From positions 9,346,499-9,410,498 of the forward strand of contig NC_092565.1 in assembly GCF_037975245.1 (NCBI RefSeq): a stretch of 64,000 nt of DNA, read 5' to 3'. A program made the translations under genes and the position numbers. This document shows, one piece after another, positions 10,701 to 19,929 of this stretch; positions within the stretch are counted from its first letter, which is position 1; each line of letters begins with the position of its first letter. The notes under the pieces were generated by a model. That model searched no databases. It was not told the origin of the DNA and saw only the letters and a program-made list of their open reading frames with translations. This DNA is from Apostichopus japonicus (lineage: Eukaryota > Echinodermata > Holothuroidea > Aspidochirotida > Stichopodidae).

Positions 10701-12618
10701 GACCCCAGCTGTGAATGTAGGAAATAACACAGATCAGGAAGATCTGTATAGTATTTGTTTTCAATCATTTATTTTTATACTCTTCAGTGGAGAATTGCCA
10801 GCTGTTACAAATCTTAGAATTATCAAGAGCACAGAAAGTAAACGAAGATGCAGCCAAGAAGATGTGTAGGGTGGGCCTTAAAGAACTCCATACATTCTTA
10901 TTTACAAACACAATAGTCACACCTCAAGCCATTTTACATTTATATGGTAAGTTGCTGCACAATTAATTGGTTTCCATTCAAGATAACAATATTAAAACAT
11001 CACAGACAACAATATGTGTCAATGAAATCCGACCTTAGATATTGTCAGAGCTTAACCAAGAAACGGTAACCAGAGAGTCAAATCTGACCCCTCAGGAGGG
11101 GTGCATGGTAGTGTTGTAATCCTCGAAATGTATTTGGTAATCAAGTAGTACTTGAGTAAGGGCAGTTGGTCTGAAGTATTTGCAGTATTCATACTATGGT
11201 ACTAAGTACTCGAATGAAAGTACTTGACTGCAACACTGGTTCATTGGAGAAGGGATTTAGAGCATTTATATTCAAGCTGGTGACATCTTATATTTTTATT
11301 TTGTTTTCGTATTTTGTTTTTTTTATTTTCTTTGCATTTGCATGGGTGTAGAACTGCTCAGTATTGGGCGGCAAGTTTTACATGAGTATTTCCGTGTAGT
11401 GCATAACCTGATGTTGTAATTTGTTTGTTTTGTTATATGAAGTTGCCTTCCTACAGACATAGCATTGGTTTTGGTAGGGCCGAACAAGTCACATTTGTTT
11501 ACTGAAATTTGAAGCACTAGTGATACATGAGCAGTATTTTACCCTTATGAATGGTTTGAAAATTGTCTTTCTCTTCGACTATGACATATCAATGCTAAAA
11601 TTCTACCTAATATCATCTCATGAATATGCATGTAATTAACATGCGTAGTCCAGTTTCATTTCAAACAATGAAATAACAGTCAAATATGTCGAGAACTTAC
11701 AGTTTGCTTTTAATATAATTTATATTAACATTAAGAGTGATGATGTGTTTATCTACAGTTTGGTCTTTATATTTTTGATATCTTGATATGTTTTTCTTTA
11801 TATTTTATTTTGTTATTTTCCTGGTTTCAGTTTCTTGCCCGCAACTTAAATCCATCCGTGTCTACCTCCACCTGTCAGATGTTTTTCCTGGTCGAGATAA
11901 CGCCAACCAGTACAGAGTAAAGTTTGATGATGCTGTATCTGAGCTGCAGGTGAATTTTTCAGAAATTGTCTTGAAAATCTGGCCTATGTTTAATTGTGTT
12001 GTAACGTTAGGGGAGGGAGGGGGTGGGAGAGGGTTATGGGCTCTTTAAACTTTAACAGGGTATTGGTATGTTAATATATGTTCCTTGCAGATACTAGTTA
12101 ATAGTGTATTGCTGTTCTCATTGGTGTTTGTGGGTACCCTCAAAGTTAACTAAAAAAGAGATTTAGTACCTGGCCAAAGGACACAAGGTAATTGATCTGG
12201 CTTCGGCTCTCAAACCTGTAATACTTTGATCGCCAGTCCATTGCCCTAACCATTTGACCATTAATCTGTGTTCTTTAGGATGGCATAGCTGAGTAGGGCT
12301 TTGTAATGTGATGGTGCACCAATGGTATATTCTTTATTTAAATTTTATTTAACGTCGTATTTACGAGCCTGTGTCTGTTTGTTCCGTCAGAGTTAAACTA
12401 TTTACATTGAATTTAGTTTCAAATGTCAGAAGTTTGAAACACAATCACATGTCATGAAGATATGCAGGTGTATGTGACCAAACACACAAACATAATAAAT
12501 AGGGCAGTAAGAATGTGATAACTTAAGGATATTTCTTTCTTTTTTTCCTTCTTCTCAGAGGCTAAAGGAACACCCTGGTCTTGGAGCCGTACTTCAGGTC
12601 AGGGCTGATATAGATTGA
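1336..12618 (+). CDS. FBXO41-like: FBXO41-like F-box/LRR protein, C-terminal ten exons (522 residues)
   Basis: Likely substrate-recognition subunit of an SCF-type ubiquitin ligase: the F-box binds SKP1 and the leucine-rich repeats would bind the substrate. Coding exons are 1336-1771, 2908-3037, 3672-3856, 4226-4344, 5686-5784, 6740-6883, 9279-9397, 10788-10946, 11831-11949 and 12559-12618; the total of 1570 nt joins in one frame to a TGA stop. The order seen is a Ser/Pro-rich linker, an F-box (key residues VCKEWRTLSRQPSLW), then LRR-like segments. From my memory of vertebrate FBXO41, the alignment runs to the C-terminus, for example KEVYQKRTRGILDDGIESLL here against KEEYARSTRGCLEAGLESLL, and CPQLKSI near the end. 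The N-terminal zinc finger and coiled coil expected in FBXO41 must lie left of the window. FBXO41 is neuronal in mammals; a neural role here is inference. Confidence 0.9.
2908..3037 (+). CDS. FBXO41-like exon B: Ser-rich segment
   Basis: The acceptor tttacag and donor gtgagc are clear. The exon begins in phase 0 with WRTQTPRFSLTGS and ends with one base of a Gly codon. The W-R-x-x-P-R-x-S pattern followed by a run of Ser and acidic residues matches the segment before the F-box in vertebrate FBXO41, as I remember it. Confidence 0.8.
3672..3856 (+). CDS. FBXO41-like exon C: F-box
   Basis: The exon lies between acceptor cattttcag and donor gtaagt. It encodes the F-box: FILHSVMEFLDIDSKLGCAV, then VCKEWRTLSRQPSLWRHIIL. 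The spacing of VC, W, LW and the hydrophobic helices is standard for an SKP1-binding F-box. Confidence 0.9.
4226..4344 (+). CDS. FBXO41-like exon D
   Basis: The acceptor is tttatag and the donor gtaaat. It encodes FLRTVSSWCLELQTLKLSRI followed by a basic stretch (KPPTKRRPGETKEVYQKRTR, last codon split). It corresponds to the W-C-x-x-x-x-x-L-x-L segment and Lys-rich loop after the F-box in FBXO41. Confidence 0.9.
4950..5293 (-). repeat. tRNA-derived SINE in an F-box gene intron
   Basis: Read on the minus strand, the element begins GGGCGTTGTGGTCAAGTGG (box A-like) and has GGTTCGAGCC (box B) about 45 bases later. A conserved-looking tail follows, with CCTTGGGCAAGGCGCTTTA. The head resembles a tRNA-Ser type promoter. 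It lies antisense to the host gene between exons D and E. Confidence 0.7.
5686..5784 (+). CDS. FBXO41-like exon E: LRR segment
   Basis: Acceptor atttcag, donor gtgagt. It encodes GILDDGIESLLAASQNNLMI and VKITSCQQLLTK, a leucine-rich-repeat unit. Phase 2 at its end is completed by the first base of the exon at 6740. Confidence 0.9.
6740..6883 (+). CDS. FBXO41-like exon F: LRR segment
   Basis: Acceptor acttttcag, donor gtacga, which is a weak donor. It encodes SYLKIAQYCPCLNILKLDYC and then VIRSLAKGCKQLTSLQI, two LRR-like units with the Cys in the asparagine-ladder position. Confidence 0.88.
8545..9195. repeat. Intronic direct duplication, two diverged copies
   Basis: The segment at about 8545-8680 and the one at about 9060-9195 align through the same anchors: GTGATAAatGC against GTGATAAttGC, then CCATTTTGCAG, then AATATTCCT. 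They are about 510 bp apart in the intron before exon G. I see no terminal repeats. Confidence 0.55.
9279..9397 (+). CDS. FBXO41-like exon G: LRR segment
   Basis: Acceptor tttgacag, donor gtgagt. It encodes NLHFIGSTWYQLQALSIGGK and then FSKSGLLSV. It ends with one base of a split Val codon that the exon at 10788 completes. Confidence 0.88.
10140..10205 (+). repeat. Short tRNA-like SINE fragment
   Basis: The sequence contains GTAACTCAGAGGTCACTGGC then TCGAATCCC, the T-arm/box B layout of a tRNA-derived SINE head. Only about 65 bp are recognisable and no box A is clear. It sits in the intron between exons G and H. Confidence 0.4.
10788..10946 (+). CDS. FBXO41-like exon H: LRR segment
   Basis: Acceptor ctcttcag, donor gtaagt. 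It encodes ENCQLLQILELSRAQKVNED and then MCRVGLKELHTFLFTNTIVT, PQAILHLY. The exon follows an overlapping open stretch in another frame, so the frame choice rests on phase and on homology (VTP-A-LH motif), not on ORF length. Confidence 0.88.
11831..11949 (+). CDS. FBXO41-like exon I
   Basis: Acceptor ctggtttcag, donor gtgaat. It encodes SCPQLKSIRVYLHLSDVF and continues to DDAVSELQ. This is the C-terminal conserved block that carries the C-x-x-LKSI signature of FBXO41. Confidence 0.9.
12165..12265 (-). repeat. Decayed fragment of the same tRNA-derived SINE as at 4950
   Basis: GGACACAAGGTAATTGATCT, then CAAACCTGTAAT, GTCCATTGCCCTAACCA and TTTGACCA, follow the order of the promoter half of the element at 5200-5290 on the same strand. 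It lies in the last intron of the F-box gene, with only the head preserved. Confidence 0.55.
12559..12618 (+). CDS. FBXO41-like terminal exon J with stop codon
   Basis: The acceptor is cttctcag. The exon encodes 19 residues, RLKEHPGLGAVLQVRADID, then TGA at 12616-12618. The length and the LR/K-x-x-PG pattern match the very end of vertebrate FBXO41. Confidence 0.85.
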   Translation, partial: RLKEHPGLGAVLQVRADID

Positions 12619-13550
12619 GTGTTCCCGCTCTGAATCATGTGACTTGGGCTGAGGTGGGCTGAGGAGACCTTAACTGCACATACATTGCCAAGAAGGCTCA
12701 TGTTTATATTTTAGGAAAATGTCTCAGTGTGTAGTTAGAGCTTCAATTTAAGAAGGTATGTTGATGGTAGCTAGAAGCACCTTAAGAGGTTGTAAGAGTT
12801 ATGGAAGAACTATTTCACTTTTAGAATTTGGTATGTGGACATGTGGGTTGTGATTGCCCTCACTGAAATATATAAATTAATGCAATATAGCGTAACATGT
12901 TTTACACTTTCGTAAGTTCAGCTATTGTGGCTGTAAAACTGTTTTTTTCTATCTTTTTATAGTAAAAGTAACAAATGATTTTATTTAGAGATAAATATAT
13001 CACCTATTCAAGAAAATTGAACTTGTATCTGAGCTTAGCAGACTCCAGAAAGTATGAGACATCAGACATAGTAATATGGATGCTACACTGTATTAGTTTA
13101 TGCTATCGTGGGCTAAAGTAGATCATTTATACTAACAGTATCACCTGTAACAGTTTTGAGGGTTTGCTTATGGTAGGTTTATACTGTATTAATTTATGAT
13201 ATTGTGGGCTAAAACTCCTTTTAATTGGTAGTGATTAAATAATCATATGTTTTTGTTGTCTTGGTGATGTCAGACCGTTGATAGGCCTAACTGGAAATTC
13301 TTTTACTAGGTTATAGCTTATAATTTATAGGATTGTGTTTAAAACTCAGGAATGAAAGATGCCTTACTAGATTATACAATTCTTCTCTCAAAATAGTTAA
13401 TGGATTTTTGATATATGTGTATATATTTTGGTCAATCAGACTTTTTAGAAACAAGTGGAAGGGCTGATGATCGAACCCTATTAATGTGTGCTAGCTTACT
13501 GAGTGTCAAAGGAGAGAAACCTATATCCACTTATCCACAATTAAAGATCA
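12619..13550. other. Probable 3' UTR and downstream sequence of the F-box gene
   Basis: No further coding exon is recognisable after the stop at 12618. The stretch is AT-rich. I cannot place the poly(A) site; an AATAAA further on at 14092-14097 is one candidate but is far downstream. Confidence 0.35.
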
Positions 13551-13552
13551 TT

Positions 13553-13735
13553 AATCACAGGTCATCAGCATTAATCACTGGTAATCAGCATTAAACACAA
13601 GTAAACAGCATTAATCACAAGTAAACAGCATTAATCACAAGTAAACAGCATTAATCACAAGTAATCAGAATTAATCACAAATAATCAGCATTAATCACAA
13701 GTAATCAGAATTAATCAGCAATTATCACCACTAAT
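13553..13735 (+). repeat. 20-bp tandem repeat, about nine copies
   Basis: The unit is CATTAATCACAAGTAAACAG with variants (GTAATCAG, ATAATCAG). The central copies are nearly identical and the outer ones more diverged, as expected when the array expands from its middle. Confidence 0.85.
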
Positions 13736-15130
13736 ACATGTGATTAGGACTGCTATCCATGAGGAACTACTCCATTTGGCTAAGCAATATTGTTGTCTAT
13801 TCAGAAGTTTTTTAATCTCTTCATTTTTAATTTAGACATATTCATTTCCTCTGTAGATAAATGATTGAATTATTATAAAGAAAACCAAAGACATTTTTAG
13901 TTGAATTGCCTACATACAGCATTTATTCTGATGTTGTCAGATGCATTTACAAAAAGGGCACAGAGCTTGCAAAATTCATATCTTCGCGATACAAAATGCT
14001 ACGAGCATGTGATTTTGGCCTAACTTTTCAACGATTTTGAAGTTATGAAACGATAGCCACCAGAAAATTCCTTTCCTTACAATTGTTTCAAATAAAGGAA
14101 GGTAAATCAGTCGTATAGTATATACGTTTTAATATCTTTATTTTACAAAATTTGTCATATAGTACTAAAAAAAAAAAAAAAATAGATGAAGTCAATCACA
14201 TATTTATCTTTCATACAAATTGTTCTAGCTTACACAGTACTGTAGATATATAGCTCACTTAGAACAAAAGCCCGGATGGAAGGTGTTAGGTTTTATATTT
14301 TTTCACAAATAAGATAGTTGTCATAGACTCTTAGGGCAGTTTGAAGACTTCACTTTTACTTTTTTGTACAAGTGTAAGGGAATAATGCAAATGTATGAAT
14401 AAGAATGAATATATTAACAGTAATAGAGATGGTGGGTAGTAGTTGACATTTTCCCTTCCCTACCAACTCCACAATTGACCCCTGCAACAACAAAAAACAA
14501 AAACAAAAAACTTAATACCAAAAGCCTACATTTTTTCTTCATGGTTGGGTTGGATTGGATTGGATTGGATTTAGTCATTTTGTACTCAAATACTCAACAA
14601 GTCCCAGTAGCACCAGAAATGTAAACAACAAATAATTTCTAAGTAAAATGGAGTTAGTTGCTCTGTTTATTTCTCATACTTGAAGGAAGCGTTGAATTTA
14701 GGATACGAACCAACAACTTTCTCTAACATATGTTAATTCGAACTAGCTTCTTACTGGATTTCCAATGAAGTGAAAACATGTGTTCCTCTTTACCCAACAT
14801 GTATATTACATTTTGGGTATGTGTGTGTCTTTTAATTCAAATGTAATAAAGTTCTTGTCTTTTATTAGTTTCCTTTAGTTTTACAATTATCTATAGCTAT
14901 CAGAAATGATATATTTACTTATTCACAGGGACTGTATAATTATTTTTATTGTAGAAACTTTTTCAGGGAAAGGGAGAAGAAATCTAAAGAAAGTCACCTG
15001 TGATACTATAATCAAGGTTTAATTGTTTTATCATTTCATATGATGAATCTGAAATGTTATTCTCTTTGTTTTTTTTCTTTTCAACAGTTTCAATCTTTTT
15101 CATGCGAAAGTACTATTCAGTGAAATCACT
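13736..15130. other. Non-coding AT-rich stretch
   Basis: No gene seen. It holds an A-run near 14167-14182 and a (TTGGA)n patch near 14545-14572. Confidence 0.5.
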
Positions 15131-15144
15131 AACCATGTATTACG

Positions 15145-15240
15145 TATATGTATGTATGTATATATATATATTATATATGTAATACATGGTTATTAACCTT
15201 GTACTAACTTGTATTATATGTATATATATATAATATATAC

Positions 15241-15271
<31 letters not shown>

Positions 15272-15306
15272 CATATATATATATATATATATACACATAT
15301 GTATAC

Positions 15307-15337
<31 letters not shown>

Positions 15338-15339
15338 GA

Positions 15340-15380
<41 letters not shown>

Positions 15381-15430
15381 GTATATATATATATGTATAT
15401 ATATATATACATATATATATATATGTGATA
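15145..15430. repeat. (TA)n/(TATATG)n microsatellite cluster
   Basis: About 285 bp of alternating TA broken by C or G every 8-20 bases (TATATACATATATATG type). It is open in several frames on both strands, giving long Tyr-Ile strings that are artefacts of composition. Confidence 0.9.
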
Positions 15431-17130
15431 TATGTTCTCAGTTTCAATGAACCCATCTTATAACATGATTTGTAATTTGCGTCGTCTTTTTCCGTAAAAT
15501 AAGTATTTGTGTCACTTTTATTATTATTCTTTCTCAAAGTTTTCAATACAATTAAGCTGTGTGTGCATCATTTTTTTATTCATTGAAAATATTGCAAAGT
15601 TCTATTATTTTACTTATTTTATTCACTTGAATACTATTTGAGGTTCCTTGAAGGCTTTTGTTTTGTTTTAACTTTCTGTTCTTTCTTCTAGATATTGAGT
15701 ATTCAGTTTTCATATTTAAATGCAATACAGTTAAAAATATTCCAGTAACATTTTCAGCTGGGATGGGGGTGGGGGTGTAGGGGAGGAGGGGGAGGTGGTA
15801 TTAATGTTTAAACCTTTATGTTAGGCTTTATGTACGTGAATATCAACATTTTCATCGACGCAAGCCAACAAATTCTGTTAAATTTGGGGGCTTCATATGC
15901 AGCTTTCATTGTACAAGCCTCCAAACTTCATCTATGCCAGCATGTTACTTTATTGGTAATACGGGGGGGGGGGGGGCATGGATGAATGTGCCAATTGTGT
16001 GGAGGCAGTGGGAATGGGGGTAGGAAAAGTGTTTCCATCTCTTGAAGTGGTCTTTGGTCAATATGAATAGGGACCTAAAGTCTGTAACAAACACACCTGT
16101 GTACTATAACAGCACTCCAATACTGTTTAGTATTTCGAATCTGTTTTTTTTTTATTTATTATGTATAGATATATATATACTTGTTTGATAGTAGTGGCCA
16201 AGGAGAAGAACGCAGTACTTAATATCCATCATAGCATGCAAAAGCAAATGTAACCTAGGTAGTTGCAGGCTCCTAATAAATATATAAAACAGATAACATG
16301 GGTAAATTTGAAAGCATATCACAGAATAACCTCAATGATACAATTATTAATAAAGAGAAATGCTTAATTCCACTTATGTATTTTAGTATTTTAAGTCTTG
16401 TCAGCTCCCTATAACAGCTGAATGGAATAAGACATTGATAAAATTGAATTAATATTTGCTTTTGAAAATTTGCAGAAAGTCCTTACAATTTGTTGGCGCA
16501 GTTAACCTTTTCAATGCAAGTATTCTGGCATGGAAAAGTTCTGAATATTCGGAGGGGGTGGGAGGGTTGGGTAGGGAGATGAGAGTTATAGGCAATTTCC
16601 ATTTCGCTTTCTTTTTGATATGCAGGGAGCAGATGTATTGAATTCCAATTTTGTTTGTTTCGTCATATAGGTTTATATTCACTGGTTTACCTTGTTTTTA
16701 TTTTAAAAGTTTAAATGAAACTAGCAGCACGTACTATTTTTATTTTTCAAAATATGATTTAAACCTTGTTTAATTAATTTATTACGCATCAAATATATTG
16801 CTGTAGATATTATTTAGATATTATTTAGATATTATTTCTTGTATTTAGTACCGCTGCTTGTTATTAATGCGAGATGTTATTCTTGTTATAAATAAGAGAG
16901 CCATTATATCATTTCACCAAAGGTTATTTCCTTATTCTTCTTTGTATTGATTTATCTTGTTCTTTCTCTCGTTCCTCTCTCGTGCCACGAACACTTCTAC
17001 GATGATCACTGGAATTTAAATTTTATTCCAACCATGCTACAATTCAACAGCAAGATGTATGACAAACCATCCACTAAGAAACTAATGGATGCTATCAAGA
17101 ATGAAACTAGCCAAGAAAAGGGTCTGGTAT
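15431..17130. other. Intergenic stretch without a supported gene
   Basis: It contains G-rich patches near 15765-15800 and 15963-15976, and a 12-bp direct repeat (GATATTATTTA) three times near 16806-16843. An open stretch at 16947-17132 looks protein-like in composition but has no usable acceptor. Confidence 0.4.
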
Positions 17131-17331
17131 GATGGAAGGGGCTAGGGAGAGAGAGAGGGAGGGAGGGATGGTGGACTTGTAGTTGCGTCCAGCGTAGATG
17201 AGAGGGGAGGGGAGGGTCGACTTCAAGTTGCGTCCAGCATATATGAGAGAGGAGGTGGTTGGGAGGGTCGGGTCGACTTCAAGTTGCATCCAGCGTAGGG
17301 AGAGGGAAGGGGCTTGGGAGGGAGGCTCGGG

Positions 17332-18430
17332 CAGGCGCGGCGGAACGGAAAAATTATTGGGGGGGCTAATGTGTGGAAACTATCTAAGCGGAGCGCCACC
17401 ATCGGTTGGCGCGGAGCGTACACGAAAAAAAAATTGTTTTTTTTCAAACCCCCAGATGGCCGGAAACGGCACTTCCCGAGTGTTTTATGCTGCGAATACC
17501 TAGCCCTAAAATATGGGTCTCAAGCCTGCAATTTCTCAGATTGCACGTAAAAGTCTGTAAAAACATTGTAATTTGTATATTCGATGGTGTTTTAAGAGAG
17601 TAGCTATTACTCGTAGTGTACTCGCAAAGACGTTTTTGAGCGTAGTAAGGGCAGTGGCGGAGCTAGGGGTATTGGTCAGGGGGGGCAAGAATGGAGTCTG
17701 TAGGGGCGCTTTCGACACTATCTAAGCGGAGCGCCACCACAGGTTGGCGCGGAGCGTACAGAAAATTTTTGAGTAAAGTTACTCCCTAGATTGCAGGAAA
17801 TGACCCTTTCCGGGCCTTGCTAATTTGCAGATAAACGGAGAATAAATAGGTGTCGTCGCCATTTTGTCGGAAAATTACACCAACAGAATATGACAAATGT
17901 CAATAGGTACTGTATATGAGAGCGCAATAAAATAGTCAATAATCGCGGATAAGTTAAAAGTAGTGAAAAGCTGAAAAGGGCGCCAGCAGTCCATTTGAGT
18001 CCGTCAGGAGGGGGGGGGATCCGCCCCTGACTGTATATATGGACGCTCCGCCACCAAGTAAGGGGATGTTGGAGAACTGGCTGAAATGAGGCAAGTCATT
18101 GGCCTAAGACGAAGTTGTGTTACGCTTACCGGTACTCACACTCACTGCTTCCACCTTTCACGGGGCGTGAAGACGCGGTTGGGGTGACAATGTGGTCCAT
18201 AGCCAGGGGACGGGCTGAGGGACCAGGGTCCCCCAGCAATTACTAAAATTATTACACCTATAAAGTATACGTGTGCATCGGACAGATCGACAAGTATGCA
18301 TTGAAAAATGGGCAGATGCACGTTTCGGAGCCTTGGTAAATATTGGGGGGGCTTATCATGCATTTGCCCCCTCAACTTTTTCATTGGGGGGGCTGAGCCC
18401 CCCAAGCCCCCCCCGGTTCCGCCGCCACTG
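17332..18430. mobile_element. hAT-like DNA transposon, non-autonomous, 8-bp target duplication
   Basis: The element starts CAGGCGCGGCGGAAC and ends with the complement of CAGTGGCGGCGGAAC, a short inverted repeat of hAT type. The 8 bases on the left (17324-17331) and right (18431-18438) are both GGCTCGGG, and together they restore the minisatellite unit. No transposase reading frame is present in the 1099 bp. It contains a smaller element at 17652-18056. Confidence 0.8.
17652..18056. mobile_element. Second hAT-like element nested inside the first
   Basis: 405 bp beginning CAGTGGCGGAGC, with the complement of TGGTGGCGGAGC at its right end. Perfect 8-bp flanks AGTAAGGG lie at 17644-17651 and 18057-18064. 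It carries a block (GCGGAGCGCCACC, then GGTTGGCGCGGAGCGTACA) that also occurs in the host element at about 17380-17425, so the two are relatives. Confidence 0.7.
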
Positions 18431-19463
18431 GGCTCGGGTGGACTTCAGTTGCGTCCAGCATAGGTGAGAGGGAAGGGGTTTGGGAGGGTCAGTGGACTTC
18501 AAGTTGCGTCCAGCGTAGGTGAGAGGGAAGGGGCTTGGGAGGGTCAGGTGGACTTCAAGTTGAGTCCAGCGTAGGTTAGAGGGAAGGGGCTTGGGGGGAG
18601 GATCGGGTGGACTTCAGTTGCGTCCAGCATAGGTGAGAGGGAAGGGGCTTGGGTGGGTCAGGTGGACTTCAAGTTGAGTCCAGCGTAGGTTAGAGGGAAG
18701 GGGCTTGGTAGGGAGGATCGGGTGGACTTCAGTTGCGTCCAGCATAGGTGAGAGGGAAGGGGCTTGGGTGGGTCAGGTGGACTTCAAGTTGTGTCCAGCA
18801 TAGGTGAGAGGGAAGGGGTTTGGGAGGGTCGGTGGACTTCAAGTTGCGTCCAGCGTAGGTGAGAGGGAAGGGGCTTGGGGGGGGGGGGTCAGTGGACTTC
18901 AAGTTGCATCCAGCGTAGGTGAGAGGGAAGTTGCTTGGGAGGGTCAGGTGGACTTCAAGTTGAGTCCAGCGTAGTTGAGAGGGAAGGGGCTTGGGAGAGA
19001 TGGTCGGGTTTACTTTAAGTTGAATCCAGCGTAAGTTTCAGTTCGTCATTTGTATCAACTTCTCTCACAGTCTTTTCACTGTCTGTTTGTTTTTTTTTCT
19101 GATTAACATCATACAGCTGTTCCATTTTCGAATTTTACAACAACAACAAAAAACCCTAGTAAGTCCGTAAGAGATTATTTCATAATTCAGTCTCCCAAAT
19201 GAAGTGGTCACCTTTCAGTAATTACAATTTTCAAGAACGGAAAAAGCTTTGAACTTTGGACTGTACCAACGTGTCTCGGTTTTCACATTTGACTATATAT
19301 TTACGCATCTCAACTTTAGACTATATTTATTCCATAAGCTAGATAAACAGGAAAGTCTACTTTCAATACGTTATTTCGCAAACTGATGCCCAAGGTGAAA
19401 AGTAAATGCAAATAACACTGACAAATTCGGTAACTAAATAGCAGTTCTCTTCGTGACATTTTG

Positions 19464-19770
19464 CAAGGGCGTAGGAACCGGTGGGCTGGGGGCGCCAGCC
19501 CCCCCCCCAGTGAAAAATATGGTGGGCGGAAGTATCATTCCGCCCCCCCCCCCCCCCCGCTTCGCAAGTCAGAAAACCCCTTTTTCATTTCCAATTGAGA
19601 AAAAAATCTCATTTGGAGCACCAAATTGCATCTTAGGCCAGGTGAAAATGCAAAATTCTTACAATAAGTTCATACAATAAATATGGGGGACACCCCTCCC
19701 CTTAGACCCCTCCCCCAGGCCGGCCATCAGTCTTCAGCCCCCCACTCAAAAGTACCTTCCTACGCCACTG
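19464..19770. mobile_element. Short hAT-like MITE, 307 bp
   Basis: Left end CAAGGGCGTAGGAACC and right end (complement) CAGTGGCGTAGGAAGG form an imperfect inverted repeat. The 8-bp flanks are ACATTTTG (19456-19463) and ACACTTTG (19771-19778), with one mismatch. The interior is C-rich, with long C-runs and no coding potential. Confidence 0.65.
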
Positions 19771-19929
19771 ACACTTTGAGACTATTTACGGCAACACAAT
19801 TTAGCGGGTGATTAATCTAAGAAAAATCTAAACCATTTAACCTCATTTAACCTGTTTTTTTTTCAACTTCACATATATGTCCTGCTTTCAAAAGTCATTC
19901 TGATGTAATTAAAATTCACTGAAACCCGT

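Larger units (their letters stand above)
17135..19035 (+). repeat. 57-bp minisatellite, about 14 copies, split by a transposon
   Basis: Units carry GGACTTCAAGTTGCGTCCAG then GTAGGTGAGAGGGAAGGGGC. Three copies lie left of the insertion (17135-17323) and about eleven lie right (18431-19035). From about 18550 to 18780 two variants alternate (GTTGAGTCCAGCG and AGTTGCGTCCAGCAT), giving a two-unit higher-order repeat of about 116 bp. Confidence 0.85.

Noticed and set aside
13462-13480. GGGCTGATGATCGAACCC checked as a hammerhead core
   Set aside because: Stem II and the GAAA segment are missing; it is only a short palindrome.
15140-15546. Tyr-Ile-rich frames on both strands
   Set aside because: Product of the TA microsatellite.
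16947-17132. 61-codon frame containing HFYDDHWNLNFIPTML
   Set aside because: Protein-like composition but no AG acceptor after the pyrimidine tract and no family match.
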